Assembly (NCBI GenBank): GCA_964618975.1 | Contig: CAZUDI010000009.1 | Location: 1-64,000 of the forward strand | Length of the DNA stretch: 64,000 nt | Direction of reading: 5' to 3' | Origin: CAZUDI01 sp964618975 | Lineage (GTDB): Bacteria > Desulfobacterota > Desulfomonilia > UBA1062 | Part shown: piece by piece, positions 17,442-25,930 of the stretch | How the letters are laid out: the number at the start of each line of letters is the position of its first letter | Position numbering within the stretch: position 1 is the first letter of the stretch | Program-made: the position numbers and the translations under genes | Notes under the pieces: generated by a model | What the model was told of the DNA's origin: nothing | The model's database searches: none | What the model saw: only the letters and a program-made list of their open reading frames with translations

Positions 17442-18167
17442 TTAGCGCGGACGCAGGGCCTTCTCCAGATTTTGCCGTCCGTGCTCGAGGATGGCCCGCA
17501 TGAGATCCACAGCGCCGGTCTCGTCCCGGGCGCGGATTGCCTCCAGAAGCTGCGCGTGGTATCCGAAGGTCACCGGGATGACCGCCGCATCCGAGAAGGC
17601 CTGCGAGGATATGTTGGTGTAGACCTGCTTGAAGGAGTTGACCATCAGGGGATAGACCAGGTTGTCGCTGGCTAGGGCGATGAGGTGGTGAAAGGCGAAG
17701 TCGAGCTCGCAGACCTGCTCGATATCGTGCACATCGGCCACCTTCTGCCGGGCGGTGATGCGCCCGAGCTGTTCCAGGTGTTCCGTCGTGCGGTTGCGGG
17801 CCGCCAGCCGGGCGGTCTCGAGTTCGAAGAGCATGCGCATGGCCACCATGCTGGCGAGCAGTTTGGGCTCAAGGCTGCCGTGGTGGTAGTTGAAGAGCGA
17901 GGTCAAGAGCACCAGCGAGCCCTGCATGCGGTAATCGTTGACATAAGAGCCAAAGCGGGGCTTCATGGTGACCAGACCCTTGCTGACCAGGTCCACCAGA
18001 CCCTCATGCACCACGGGCCGGCTAACTCCCAGCAGTAATGCCAGGTCGCGCTCGGGCGGTAACTTTTCCCCGATGGAGATCTTCCCCGAGAGGATCAGCT
18101 CCTCGATGCGCGCCACCACCATGTCGCGCAGGCTTTCCTGTCGGATGGGCTTGAGTATCTCCTGCAT
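17442..18167 (-). CDS. GntR-family transcriptional regulator (FadR subfamily)
   Basis: The protein has a winged-helix domain at residues 5-75 (VVARIEELILSGKISIGEKL, then ERDLALLLGVSRPVVHEGLVDLVSKGLV) followed by an FCD-like effector domain. The first methionine with a ribosome site (AGAGGTTTAATT before ATG) is at 18167; an in-frame extension to 18209 is less likely. It lies upstream of the MFS gene on the same strand and near both the second flavoprotein gene and ald. It is a candidate for binding the TGGT/ACCA palindromes or the TTAGT/ACTAA repeats; which one is not known. Confidence 0.87.
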   Translation of the reverse strand: MQEILKPIRQESLRDMVVARIEELILSGKISIGEKLPPERDLALLLGVSRPVVHEGLVDLVSKGLVTMKPRFGSYVNDYRMQGSLVLLTSLFNYHHGSLEPKLLASMVAMRMLFELETARLAARNRTTEHLEQLGRITARQKVADVHDIEQVCELDFAFHHLIALASDNLVYPLMVNSFKQVYTNISSQAFSDAAVIPVTFGYHAQLLEAIRARDETGAVDLMRAILEHGRQNLEKALRPR

Positions 18168-18291
18168 AATTAAACCTCTACCGGCCACCGGGTCTGCCTC
18201 AGTGGTCATGGGCCCCGATCATAGGTATAGACAGCGGGGCTGTCAACAGGCGATCCACCCTCCCCCGCCAATGACCGGTCGCACCTGCCCC

Positions 18292-18429
18292 TTAGACGCA
18301 GTAGCGCGGAATCAGCCAGGGGATCTGGCGGGCGAGCTCGCGCAGGAAGCGCCTCTTGGATGCGCTCAACCGGGTATAACCAAAGATGCCCACGGCCACG
18401 GCCATGCCCAGCACGATTATCTTCTTCAT
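18292..18429 (-). CDS. Small predicted membrane protein, 45 residues
   Basis: The frame encodes 45 residues starting MKKIIVLGMAVAVGIFGYTR, with a short hydrophobic helix and then a very basic tail (ASKRRFLREL) and a C-terminal hydrophobic patch. AGGAGAGG lies just before the tandem ATG codons. It starts 11 bases after the stop of the desaturase-like gene at 18440, so it is probably co-transcribed. It is not a shadow of another gene. No family is recognised; a small anchoring or accessory protein is possible. Confidence 0.6.
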   Translation of the reverse strand: MKKIIVLGMAVAVGIFGYTRLSASKRRFLRELARQIPWLIPRYCV

Positions 18430-18439
18430 CATCCTCTCC

Positions 18440-19942
18440 TCATCGTTCATAGCGGTCTATCAGATCTGCGGCGATCATGCCGGAGGCCACTGTGGTGGGC
18501 ACGCCACCCCCCGGATGGGTCGAGGCCCCCACCAGGTAAAGGCCCCTGATGGACTTCGACCTGGCCGCGGGCCTGAAAACCGTGCTGTTGCACAGGTCCT
18601 GCCGCAGGGCGTAGATGGCGCCCTCGGGCGAGAGCAGGCGTTTCTCGAAGTCCACCGGAGACGAAAATTGCGCCACTTGGACATGCTCCTTGAGCCCCGG
18701 GATGTGCCTGCGGGAAATATAGTCGATGATCTTCTCGGTCAACTCGGGTTTGGCCTCGTCCCAGCTGCGCCCGGCGAGGTGATAGGATCCGGGGCAAAGG
18801 GTCAGGATCAGGGCGTGGTGTCCCTTTGGGGCCAGGGCTGGGTCCGTGCCCGAGGTCCAACTGATGATGCCAAACTGTTCCACCGGGAAATGTCCCTGCT
18901 TGTAGTCTTTCCACCAAAAATCGTTCATGTCCGCCATGGGGATGGTAAGCAGCGTGTGGTGGCCACTCAGCGGAGGCTCATAGTCGACGCCCAGATAGAG
19001 CATGGGGGTAGCCATGGAGTATTCGTAGCTCTGAATGCCCCGGCGGGCGAGCCAGGGCAGGTGCTCCAGCCCGATGAGATCCTGATAGAGGACCCGGGCA
19101 TTGATGTCCGAGACCACGACCCGGGCGCTGATCTCGCTGCCGTCCTCCAGCTTGACGCCCCGGGCCTGCCGATCCCCGATGAGCACGCGTCTTACCCGTG
19201 TACCCAGACGCACCTCCAGACCATGGCGTTCGCCCACACGCCGGAAGGCCTCCGGGATGCCGCTCATGCCCCCTCTGCTGTAGTAGATGCCGTCGTGCTC
19301 CCCATAGGGGATCATGGCAAAGATGCCCGGCAGGAGTTCGGGCGGCAGACCCATGAAAAAGGACTGGAAGGAAAGCGACTCTCGGATGCGGGGGTCTTTG
19401 AAATATTTCTCGATGACGTCCTGGTAGCTGCACGCGGCCAAGGATCCGTAACGCAGCAGCTGCGGGGTTCTGGCCAGCATACGCCCCAGGTCGAGCAGGT
19501 TGTTGGCCGGACTGCAGAAGAAACCCTTCAGGGCGGCATCCAGGAAACCGCGCATTACCCTGCCATAGGCGTACCACCCCTCCACGTCGCCCGGGGCGAT
19601 TTTGCGGATCTCCTCGGCCGAGCGCTCGAAGGAGATGGGGTAGGTCATCCGCGTCCCGTCCTTCATGATCACCGTGTAGGTGGGATCGCACGCCACAAGG
19701 TCCACCTCGTCCCAGACACTGACGCCCATGCGTTCGAAGGCCCAGTTGATGACCTCCACATCCTCGATGACCGAGGCCCCCAGGTCGAAACGGTAGCCCG
19801 CGTGCTCGAAGGTGGAGCAACAGCCCCCCACGCACTGAGACTGTTCCAGCAGAAGGACCTTCCGACCGGCGTGCGCCAGTTGGGCGGCCACACTCAGGCC
19901 GCCGCAGCCGGCACCGATGACGATCACATCATAGTCTGCCAT
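18440..19942 (-). CDS. Phytoene desaturase (CrtI)-family FAD oxidoreductase
   Basis: The 500-residue protein opens DYDVIVIGAGCGGLSVAAQL, followed by EQSQCVGGCCSTFEHAGYRF, and ends GLYLVGASTHPGGGVPTTVASG. This C-terminal motif is the typical CrtI-family FAD-binding signature. Members desaturate or isomerise polyenes or act on other lipids. ATG at 19942 is preferred over GTG at 19948 because AGGAGG sits 6 bases before it. The upstream region carries the palindrome GCTGGTGGT-N3-ACCACCAGC, identical in core to the one before the paralogue at 6476. A PlsC acyltransferase is divergent, which points towards lipid metabolism. Confidence 0.88.
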   Translation of the reverse strand: MADYDVIVIGAGCGGLSVAAQLAHAGRKVLLLEQSQCVGGCCSTFEHAGYRFDLGASVIEDVEVINWAFERMGVSVWDEVDLVACDPTYTVIMKDGTRMTYPISFERSAEEIRKIAPGDVEGWYAYGRVMRGFLDAALKGFFCSPANNLLDLGRMLARTPQLLRYGSLAACSYQDVIEKYFKDPRIRESLSFQSFFMGLPPELLPGIFAMIPYGEHDGIYYSRGGMSGIPEAFRRVGERHGLEVRLGTRVRRVLIGDRQARGVKLEDGSEISARVVVSDINARVLYQDLIGLEHLPWLARRGIQSYEYSMATPMLYLGVDYEPPLSGHHTLLTIPMADMNDFWWKDYKQGHFPVEQFGIISWTSGTDPALAPKGHHALILTLCPGSYHLAGRSWDEAKPELTEKIIDYISRRHIPGLKEHVQVAQFSSPVDFEKRLLSPEGAIYALRQDLCNSTVFRPAARSKSIRGLYLVGASTHPGGGVPTTVASGMIAADLIDRYER

Positions 19943-20022
19943 ATTCACCCTCCTGATAATGAATGCGCCCCCCAGCCGCGGTCCGCAAACACACGTACCC
20001 GGGGCGCAAGCGCGACCTATTG

Positions 20023-20043
20023 GCTGGTGGTTTTACCACCAGC
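20023..20043. promoter_or_regulatory. Palindromic operator shared with 8154-8180
   Basis: Arms GCTGGTGGT and ACCACCAGC flank TTT. The site lies 81 bp before the ATG of the desaturase-like gene and 115 bp before the divergent plsC-like gene, so it could control both. Confidence 0.75.
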
Positions 20044-20157
20044 ACAATATACCCCCTCGCCCACCCCTGTCAAGGGGCTTTCACGGCAGGTTCGGGCCGG
20101 TTTCGCTTGACTCCTGCAAATCAAACATGATTCCATATAGTTTTTGGGAGGTGCGTC

Positions 20158-20892
20158 GTGAATATACTCATCACGTATGCCAAGATCCTGTGGATCGGCC
20201 TCAACGCCGGCCTGGCCACGGTGGTACTGTTCCTGCCCATTATACTGTGCGCCCTCCTGAGCAGGACCGGCAACCTGGCCATCAATCTCACCAGGCTTTG
20301 GGCCTGGTTTATGCTTTTCGTCACCGGGGTGCATCCCTCGATCCGCGGCCGCGAGAAGATCGTGCCGGGTCAGTCGTATGTCATCATCTCCAACCACCAG
20401 TCCCAGTACGACATCCTGGCCCTGGTCACCCAACTGGGGCTGCAGTTCCGCTGGATCATCAAGCAGGAACTGCTCAAGGTACCGCTTTTCGGCTACGCCC
20501 TGTACGCCTCGCGCAACATCTTCATCGACCGCTCTGACACGCAGCGATCCGTTGCCAGCATCCATGCCGGCATGGACCGCCTGCCGCCTGAGGCCAGCGT
20601 GATGTTCTTCGCCGAGGGTACACGCTCATGCGACGGACAGATCCACACCTTCAAGAAGGGCGGCTTCATCCTGGCGCTCGAGCGCGGGCTGCCCATCCTT
20701 CCGGTCACGGTCAACGGCAGCCGCAAGGTGCTGCCCAAGGGGTCCTTCGCCTTCAGTCCCGGCCCGATCGAGGTGGTGGTCTCCGACCCCATCCCAACCG
20801 AGGGCTGTACCCACGCCGACCTGGAGGCGCTCATCGAAAAGACCCGCCGGGCCATCGTCGCCACCTTCGATCCGGACTATCCGGGACGCTAG
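20158..20892 (+). CDS. 1-acyl-sn-glycerol-3-phosphate acyltransferase (PlsC family)
   Basis: The 244-residue protein has N-terminal hydrophobic segments (ATVVLFLPIILCALL) and then the LPLAT motifs: ISNHQSQYD (N79-H80...D85), RNIFIDRSD near 120 and FAEGTRS (151-157), plus ILPVTVNGSR. It should acylate lysophosphatidic acid, or a similar lysolipid, at the inner membrane. The GTG start has GGGAGG upstream. It is divergent from the CrtI-family gene and shares its palindrome-bearing intergenic region. It may be a second, specialised acyltransferase rather than the housekeeping PlsC. Confidence 0.9.
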   Translation: MNILITYAKILWIGLNAGLATVVLFLPIILCALLSRTGNLAINLTRLWAWFMLFVTGVHPSIRGREKIVPGQSYVIISNHQSQYDILALVTQLGLQFRWIIKQELLKVPLFGYALYASRNIFIDRSDTQRSVASIHAGMDRLPPEASVMFFAEGTRSCDGQIHTFKKGGFILALERGLPILPVTVNGSRKVLPKGSFAFSPGPIEVVVSDPIPTEGCTHADLEALIEKTRRAIVATFDPDYPGR

Positions 20893-20939
20893 GTCGCCAG
20901 GCGCCCGAGCCTTCCGCGAGGTGGTCCTGAGGACCTCCC

Positions 20940-21162
20940 AGAAGCTCCAACCCCGTGAGTGGTAAGGACCTGCGGTACTACGTCATCGGCATGCCAGCCA
21001 ATATCCTCACCAATATTGGCACCCTGTCGGCGCATCGCGTGCTCAACCGGGCGGCCGTCTCTTCGTCTGGGACGGCCAGTGTGCCGAGGCCGGCCTCGCC
21101 GCGCTGAAGCGCGACACGCACTGTCCGGTCTGTAGCCGCCTGTTCCCGGAGGACTCCCGGTG
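20940..21162 (+). pseudogene. Remnant of a ThiF/MoeB-type adenylyltransferase (C-terminal part)
   Basis: Two frames together recall the end of a ThiF/HesA/MoeB protein. IGMPANILTNIGTLSAHRVL resembles the conserved IGTLQALE helix. After a frameshift near 21050, LFVWDGQCAEAGLAALKRDT and HCPVCSRLF match the C-terminal substrate region with its zinc-type CPVC. The ATP-binding N-terminal half is absent. The TGA overlaps the GTG of the following MoaD-like gene (GTGA), as in functional ThiF-ThiS/MoaD pairs. Confidence 0.6.
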
Positions 21163-21442
21163 AAGATCACCCTGCACGTCTTTGCCGACAACCGTGATCG
21201 CCTGGGGTTCAAGGAGCTTGAACCCCAGCTCGAGGCGGGTCTCGCCATCCGCGGCCTGCTCGAGCTTCTCGTTATGCGTTCCCCGGTCTTGGGGCGCGCC
21301 ATATTCGAGCCCAGCGGGGACCTGAAGGTCCACGTCATCATCCTGGTCAACGGTCGCAACCTCGAATTCCTCGACCGGGGGACACGCGCCTGGAGGCGGG
21401 TTATACGGTAGCGCTCTTTCTCCCCGTGACCGGGGCTGAAGG
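21160..21442 (+). pseudogene. MoaD/ThiS-like sulfur carrier, frameshifted
   Basis: The frame from GTG 21160 reads as a ubiquitin-like sulfur carrier (ITLHVFADNRDRLG, then VHVIILVNGRNLEFLD) but then runs into a stop at 21411. In the adjacent frame the expected end continues as DTRLEAGYTVALFLPVTGAE, including the family-typical VALFLPVTG. A one-base deletion in the G-run at about 21377-21382 explains both. The expected terminal Gly-Gly is GA here. Either a real decayed gene or a sequencing error in the G-run is possible. Confidence 0.6.
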
Positions 21443-21454
21443 CCCCCCGTGGCG

Positions 21455-21483
21455 TTGACAGACCGGGTGGCAACGCGCATAAT
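21455..21483 (+). promoter_or_regulatory. Predicted sigma70-type promoter for the 21641 hydrolase
   Basis: A perfect TTGACA (21455-21460) is spaced 17 bp from CATAAT (21478-21483). The predicted leader is about 150 bases long. Confidence 0.65.
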
Positions 21484-21640
21484 GCATCCGAATGAAGCAC
21501 GGCTAGCGGCTCGTGGGAAGCCCTCTGTTGTTCCACGATCCCGCCACCCGACCCGGACGGAGTCTGTGGTGAGCGTGATATTCGAAGAGGCACGGCTTTC
21601 AGAACGTCCCCTGACCGGCGGTATCCTGTAAGGAAAGCGC

Positions 21641-22567
21641 ATGCCGAGTTTACGAAGCCGTCTGCTTGTCTGTCTCATGCGAAGGCAGCATCGTTGGCAC
21701 GCAAGCCCCCCGGAAGGGGACCGGGACAGAAACACCCTGGCCTCGATTCTTCGTTTCCGGGATGAATGCGAGCGGGGGTCCCGGCACGGGAGGAAACTCC
21801 CCCGGGGGATCACCGTCAGGCCCTGCGCCCTCGACGGCCTGAGCGCGGAATGGATTCTCCCTGCCGGTCTCGGGGGAAACGGGGTGATCCTTTACGTGCA
21901 TGGCGGCGGATATGTTTCGGGTTCCTGTTGCGCTTCGCGCCTGCACCTTGCCAGAATCGTCGCAGGCAGCCACACGGGCGCCCTCCAGTTCGAGTATCGT
22001 CTGGCCCCCGAGCACCCCTTTCCGGCAGCCCTCGAAGACACCCTCGCCTCCTACTGCTGGCTCAGGGACCAGGGTACCGCAGCCTCCCGGATTGTCTTTG
22101 TTGGAGACTCCGCGGGCGGGGGGCTGTGTATCGCGGCACTGCTGGCCCTGAGAGACCTCTCCCAGCCGCTGCCGGCCGCGGTTGTGGCGATCTCGCCCTG
22201 GACCGACCTTACGCTCAGCGGAGCATCCCATCGCATCAATGCGAAGAAAGGCATCCTCCCCCCATGGACCTGGCCCGTCTTCAGCAAATATTACGTGGGC
22301 AAGCATGATGCGGGTTCACCGTGGATATCGCCCCTTAAGGGCGATCTGCACGGTCTTCCTCGCCTGCTGCTCCTTGCCGGAGGCGATGAAGTCCTGCGTG
22401 ACGACGCGATACGCTTTGCCGACAAGGCCCGCGATGCCGGCTCAGAGGTGACCCTGAGGGTGGGGGAGGGCCTGTTCCACTGTTATCCGCTGATGGCCCC
22501 CCTCTTCCCGGAAGCGTCCCGGGCCATGGAGGGGATCTGCACCTTCATCCGGGAGGCCCTGCGATGA
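21641..22567 (+). CDS. Alpha/beta hydrolase of the hormone-sensitive-lipase family
   Basis: The 308-residue protein has the oxyanion-hole motif VHGGGYVSGS (HGGG at 87-90), the nucleophile elbow GDSAGG with S157, and the acid/histidine region AGGDEVLRDD and GLFHCYPLM. This is the bacterial HSL (family IV) esterase/acetyl-hydrolase layout. It probably cleaves short-chain esters in the cytoplasm. AAGGAAAGCGC precedes the ATG, and a consensus-like promoter lies at 21455-21483. It is upstream of the EFR1 gene with a gap of about 100 bp. Confidence 0.9.
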   Translation: MPSLRSRLLVCLMRRQHRWHASPPEGDRDRNTLASILRFRDECERGSRHGRKLPRGITVRPCALDGLSAEWILPAGLGGNGVILYVHGGGYVSGSCCASRLHLARIVAGSHTGALQFEYRLAPEHPFPAALEDTLASYCWLRDQGTAASRIVFVGDSAGGGLCIAALLALRDLSQPLPAAVVAISPWTDLTLSGASHRINAKKGILPPWTWPVFSKYYVGKHDAGSPWISPLKGDLHGLPRLLLLAGGDEVLRDDAIRFADKARDAGSEVTLRVGEGLFHCYPLMAPLFPEASRAMEGICTFIREALR

Positions 22568-22669
22568 ACGGTGCCCGACATTCAAGACCGCAGACCGACC
22601 TGTCTGAGGGAGCCCCGGCGACGAAAGGCGCTGTCAGACGGCAAATAAAAATCCCGGAGGATTGCTTAA

Positions 22670-23491
22670 ATGAAGATATTGATCCTGTACTTTTCCGCCA
22701 CGGGAAACACACGCACGCTAGCGCAGGTAATCGGGGCCTCTCTCAGGGAACTGGGAGCGGAAGTCGCCTTGTCCGATATCACCCCGCAGGCGGCCCGGCA
22801 GGCGAGGATCGACCTGGAAGCCTTTGAGGCGGTGGTGTTTGGGGCACCCATCCATTCCTGGCGGGCACCGAGGGTGGTGAGGGATTGGATGGGCAGCCTG
22901 GACGGTCATGGGATGAAGTGCTCGATGTTCTTCTCCTATGGGGGGTTCGGCGTCCACCCGACACATTATTCCACACGGCAGATCCTTCAGCGCCAGGGCT
23001 TCAGCATCGTTTCGTCTGCGGAGTTCCTGGGCGCCCACACCTTCAATCTCGGCGGCTGGAAGGCGATGGAGGGGCGGCCGGATGAAACCGATTTCGAGGT
23101 GGCAAGGGAATACGCCAGGGTCACCTACAGGCGCTTCACGGGTGAGGACAGGGGCGTGCTGGGAAAGCTGGAAAAGACGCACTATAGCGATCGAGAGCTC
23201 GATTCCATCGAATCCTTCCGTTTCAATGTGCTCACGCAGCTTCCCACCAGGGGTGCGCAGTCCTGCAGCATGTGCCTGGTCTGCGAGGAGGTCTGCCCCA
23301 CAGGGGCGCTGAAGGCCGAGGCAGGGACTGCGGATGGGGACCGTTGCATCGCCTGCCTGGCATGCGTGGCCCACTGCCCGGACAAGGCCCTGAAGATCAA
23401 CGATATGTCGAACAGCTGGTCGTTCAAGCTGGAAATGGAAAAAACCTCCCCCGAGGAGCTGAGGCGACAGCGAAGCCGTCTGTACCTGTAA
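22670..23491 (+). CDS. EFR1-type flavodoxin/ferredoxin fusion protein
   Basis: The 273-residue protein is an N-terminal flavodoxin domain (LYFSATGNTRTLA, residues 7-19, binds FMN phosphate) fused to a C-terminal bacterial ferredoxin domain with two [4Fe-4S] motifs (CSMCLVCEEVCPTGAL and CIACLACVAHCPDKAL). It is a cytoplasmic electron carrier typical of anaerobes. CCGGAGG lies before the ATG at 22670. Neighbours are a hydrolase and a methyltransferase, which do not define its partner. Confidence 0.92.
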   Translation: MKILILYFSATGNTRTLAQVIGASLRELGAEVALSDITPQAARQARIDLEAFEAVVFGAPIHSWRAPRVVRDWMGSLDGHGMKCSMFFSYGGFGVHPTHYSTRQILQRQGFSIVSSAEFLGAHTFNLGGWKAMEGRPDETDFEVAREYARVTYRRFTGEDRGVLGKLEKTHYSDRELDSIESFRFNVLTQLPTRGAQSCSMCLVCEEVCPTGALKAEAGTADGDRCIACLACVAHCPDKALKINDMSNSWSFKLEMEKTSPEELRRQRSRLYL

Positions 23492-23712
23492 ACACCCGGG
23501 ACGCAGGGTTCGTCCGGGAATGGCAGCCGCAGAATACCCTCCCGGACCGGGAGATCGGCCAGGGATATGTGGCGGACGCAGACGGGAATATCGACCCCGA
23601 TCTGTCGACGCTCACCATCGCCCCGGGGCGATCGAAAGGGCCGCGGTCGTCTGTCGCCCTTAAACGGCCGGCACAGGGACGGGAGATCACGGCCCCCTGA
23701 GAGGATCACGGT

Positions 23713-24297
23713 ATGTGGAGACCACTGTTTCTGAAAATGCTGAACCGGGAGGCGGCCTCGCCCAGGAGCCGGCCCACAGCGATCCTCGAGCGACTCCCGA
23801 TCCGGGAAGGGTCGGTCATTGCGGACATAGGTTCCGGAGGCGGGTTCTTCACCCTCGCCTTCGCCCGCCAGGCAGGACCATCGGGCAGGGTCTATGCCGT
23901 CGACAATCAGCCCGGGAATCTGGCCTTCATAAGAGGCCTTTCTCAGCGGGAAGGTCTCGACTCCATTGTCTGCGTCCCGGCATCGCAGACCGCCCAATAC
24001 CTGCCTCAGGAGGGAGTGGACCTCGTCTTCGTCAGGAACGTCTTCCACCATCTCACAGAGCCGGAGGCCTCCTTCCGCGATTTCCGGCAATTCCTGAAGC
24101 CGGGCGGAAAGGTGGCCCTCATCGAGCATAGGCCCACAGGGGGCTTGAGTTTCGTTGCAATGTTCAAGCACGCCACCTCTCAGGAGGTCATCCTGCAGAC
24201 GATGAACGGGGCCGGTTACCGCCTGAGGCAGTCATTCACCTGCCTGCCACATCAGACCTTCGATCTTTTCGAGAAGCCTGAGACGCAAAGCCCCTGA
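23713..24297 (+). CDS. Class I SAM-dependent methyltransferase
   Basis: The 194-residue protein has motif I VIADIGSGGGFFTLAFA near 35-50, motif II RVYAVDNQP, and a motif IV-like LVFVRNVFHHLTEP. It should transfer a methyl group from S-adenosylmethionine to an unknown small acceptor. The segment FKHATSQEVILQTMNGAGYR towards the end is typical of the class. GAGAGGATCACGGT precedes the ATG. It follows the EFR1 gene on the same strand. Confidence 0.88.
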   Translation: MWRPLFLKMLNREAASPRSRPTAILERLPIREGSVIADIGSGGGFFTLAFARQAGPSGRVYAVDNQPGNLAFIRGLSQREGLDSIVCVPASQTAQYLPQEGVDLVFVRNVFHHLTEPEASFRDFRQFLKPGGKVALIEHRPTGGLSFVAMFKHATSQEVILQTMNGAGYRLRQSFTCLPHQTFDLFEKPETQSP

Positions 24298-24534
24298 AGG
24301 CGGCGTGGGAGAAAATTCCAGGAGAACGGCTTATTACGAGAAATCCCCCCACTCTCATGGTGGACGGCTTCCTTTTCCATCTTGATCTGTTTCCCCTTAT
24401 GCCCTTATGAATAAAACGATACCTGGATCGGCGATCACGCAAGCCTGGTCAGCGCCGGTCTGGTGGCTGCCAAACGCCGTTTTGAGACCGATGCCCCCAT
24501 ATCGGGTCCAAACGGAAGGCTCAGGAGGCGCTGC

Positions 24535-25176
24535 ATGCGAAGGAGAATGTCTTTTCTGATGCTTTTGTGTCTGTCCCTCATTGTCTCCCCCGCAGGCATC
24601 GCCGCCGCTGAAGAGATCGAAGATCTCATCGACATCTTCGAATCCGGCAGCAGGGTCCTGGCCGTCATCGAGGGGGAAAAGACCATCTCCACGGAGCTCA
24701 GGCCCCGGGAAGAGGTGCACTGGCGCGGCGCGGAGGGCAGGGTAGGCGCCGTGCTCACCAATACCCACCTTTTCGTCATCTCGTCTTCATCGCAGTCCTG
24801 GCTGGCCCTGCCCCTGCGTCCCGATGAGGCCGCAAAGGCGGCCGTGTCCCTGTCACCCTGCCTGGCCCTGCTGGTGAGCGGATACCGCGCCGTCGGGTTC
24901 GATGCCGCGAGCGGGCAGCTGATCGAGACGCCCCTCCCCTTACGCGACAGGCTCCTGGCGGCCGAAACGGCGGAGCAGGTCGCCGTGGTGATAACCTCCA
25001 GCCGGGCCTTCGGCCTGGCGGTCGGAACCACGGCCTTTTGCGAGGTGCCCCTCGGCGTGCGGGAAACCTTGGAGGAGCTCCGGGTCACTTCCCGCAAGGC
25101 CACTCTGCGCACCTCGGAGCGCCTGCTGACCTTCGACGCCGAAGGTTGCGCCTGGAGGGAGCATCGCCTGGACTGA
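24535..25176 (+). CDS. Exported protein of unknown function
   Basis: The 213-residue protein begins with a clear signal peptide (MRRRMSFLMLLCLSLIVSPA, then GIAAAEE with a likely cleavage after AAA). The mature part is rich in short beta-like segments such as VGAVLTNTHLFVISSSS, VSGYRAVGFDAA and VVITSSRAFGLAVG. Their repeating pattern suggests a propeller-like or repeat fold. AGGAGG lies 6 bases before the chosen ATG; an upstream extension to 24463 is rejected. I do not recognise a family. It is probably periplasmic. Confidence 0.75.
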   Translation: MRRRMSFLMLLCLSLIVSPAGIAAAEEIEDLIDIFESGSRVLAVIEGEKTISTELRPREEVHWRGAEGRVGAVLTNTHLFVISSSSQSWLALPLRPDEAAKAAVSLSPCLALLVSGYRAVGFDAASGQLIETPLPLRDRLLAAETAEQVAVVITSSRAFGLAVGTTAFCEVPLGVRETLEELRVTSRKATLRTSERLLTFDAEGCAWREHRLD

Positions 25177-25272
25177 CCAGGGCGCGGTCAAAACCGGCGG
25201 CCGGCAGCCCTCACGGACCCCGGAGGCCGGCCGCAGGAAACGCTGGAATCACCTGCAGCCAAAATCGCCCGC

Positions 25273-25897
25273 GTGACGAAGGAGGAAGCGGAGCTCGTGC
25301 CCTACGACCCGCTCTGGCCAGAGGTTTTTGAGCGCGAACGGCGGCATCGCCTGTCCGGTCTGAACGCCTATCTGGTCAGGAAAATCGAACACTTCGGGAG
25401 CACAGCCATCCCCGGAATGCTGTCCAAACCCATTGTGGACACCCTGGTGGAGGTTGCGAGCCTGGACAAGACCCGGCGCAGTAGAGCACCGGTCCTCGAG
25501 GCGCAGGGGTACGACTATTTCTGGCACCCCTCGGGGGGCGACAACACGCCGCCCTTCTATGCCTGGTTCATCAAGCGGGACCCTTCCGTCAGACGCACCC
25601 GCCACCTCCATATGGTCGAGGCGCATTTCGAGCATTTTAATGGCCTGAAGGTCACATTCCCCGCTGCTTGCAGCGCAAAGCAGGGTCCTTAGGCTTGGCC
25701 TGGGGTTCATACCCATGATTGGGCTCCTGTTCCGGGACTACCTCATCGAGCACCCGGACGTCGCCCGATGCTACGGCGAGCTCAAGCTCAGGCTCTCCCG
25801 AACCTATCGCCACGACCGCGTCGCCTATACCCGGGCCAAGATGGGTTTCATCCACGCGATAACCTCACGCGCCGTCCAGCCCTCCGTCAAGGTCTGA
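25273..25897 (+). pseudogene. GrpB (UPF0157)-family gene interrupted by a palindromic repeat
   Basis: The first part (from GTG 25273) carries GrpB-family motifs: VPYDPLWPEVFERER, IEHFGSTAIPGM, KPIVDTLVEV and RRTRHLHMVEA. At about 25637 the homology ends and an inverted copy of the dispersed repeat begins, giving 17 unrelated residues and a stop at 25692. The family resumes in another frame after the repeat as LLFRDYLIEHPDVARCYGEL, down to HDRVAYTRAKMGFIHAI. GrpB proteins resemble nucleotidyltransferases of unknown role. Removal of roughly 84 bp would restore one protein of about 175 residues. Confidence 0.85.
25637..25720 (-). repeat. Dispersed palindromic repeat, copy E (inside grpB)
   Basis: The inverse copy runs from TTAAT to CATACCCATGATT. 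It includes ATTCCCCGCTGCTTGCAGCG (second palindrome) and GGCTTGGCCTGGGGTTCATA (eroded first palindrome). Its position inside a coding sequence shows that the element can insert into new sites. Confidence 0.8.
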
Positions 25898-25930
25898 GAG
25901 GGCTGCGGGCCGTTCAAGGGGGGAAAAGGC

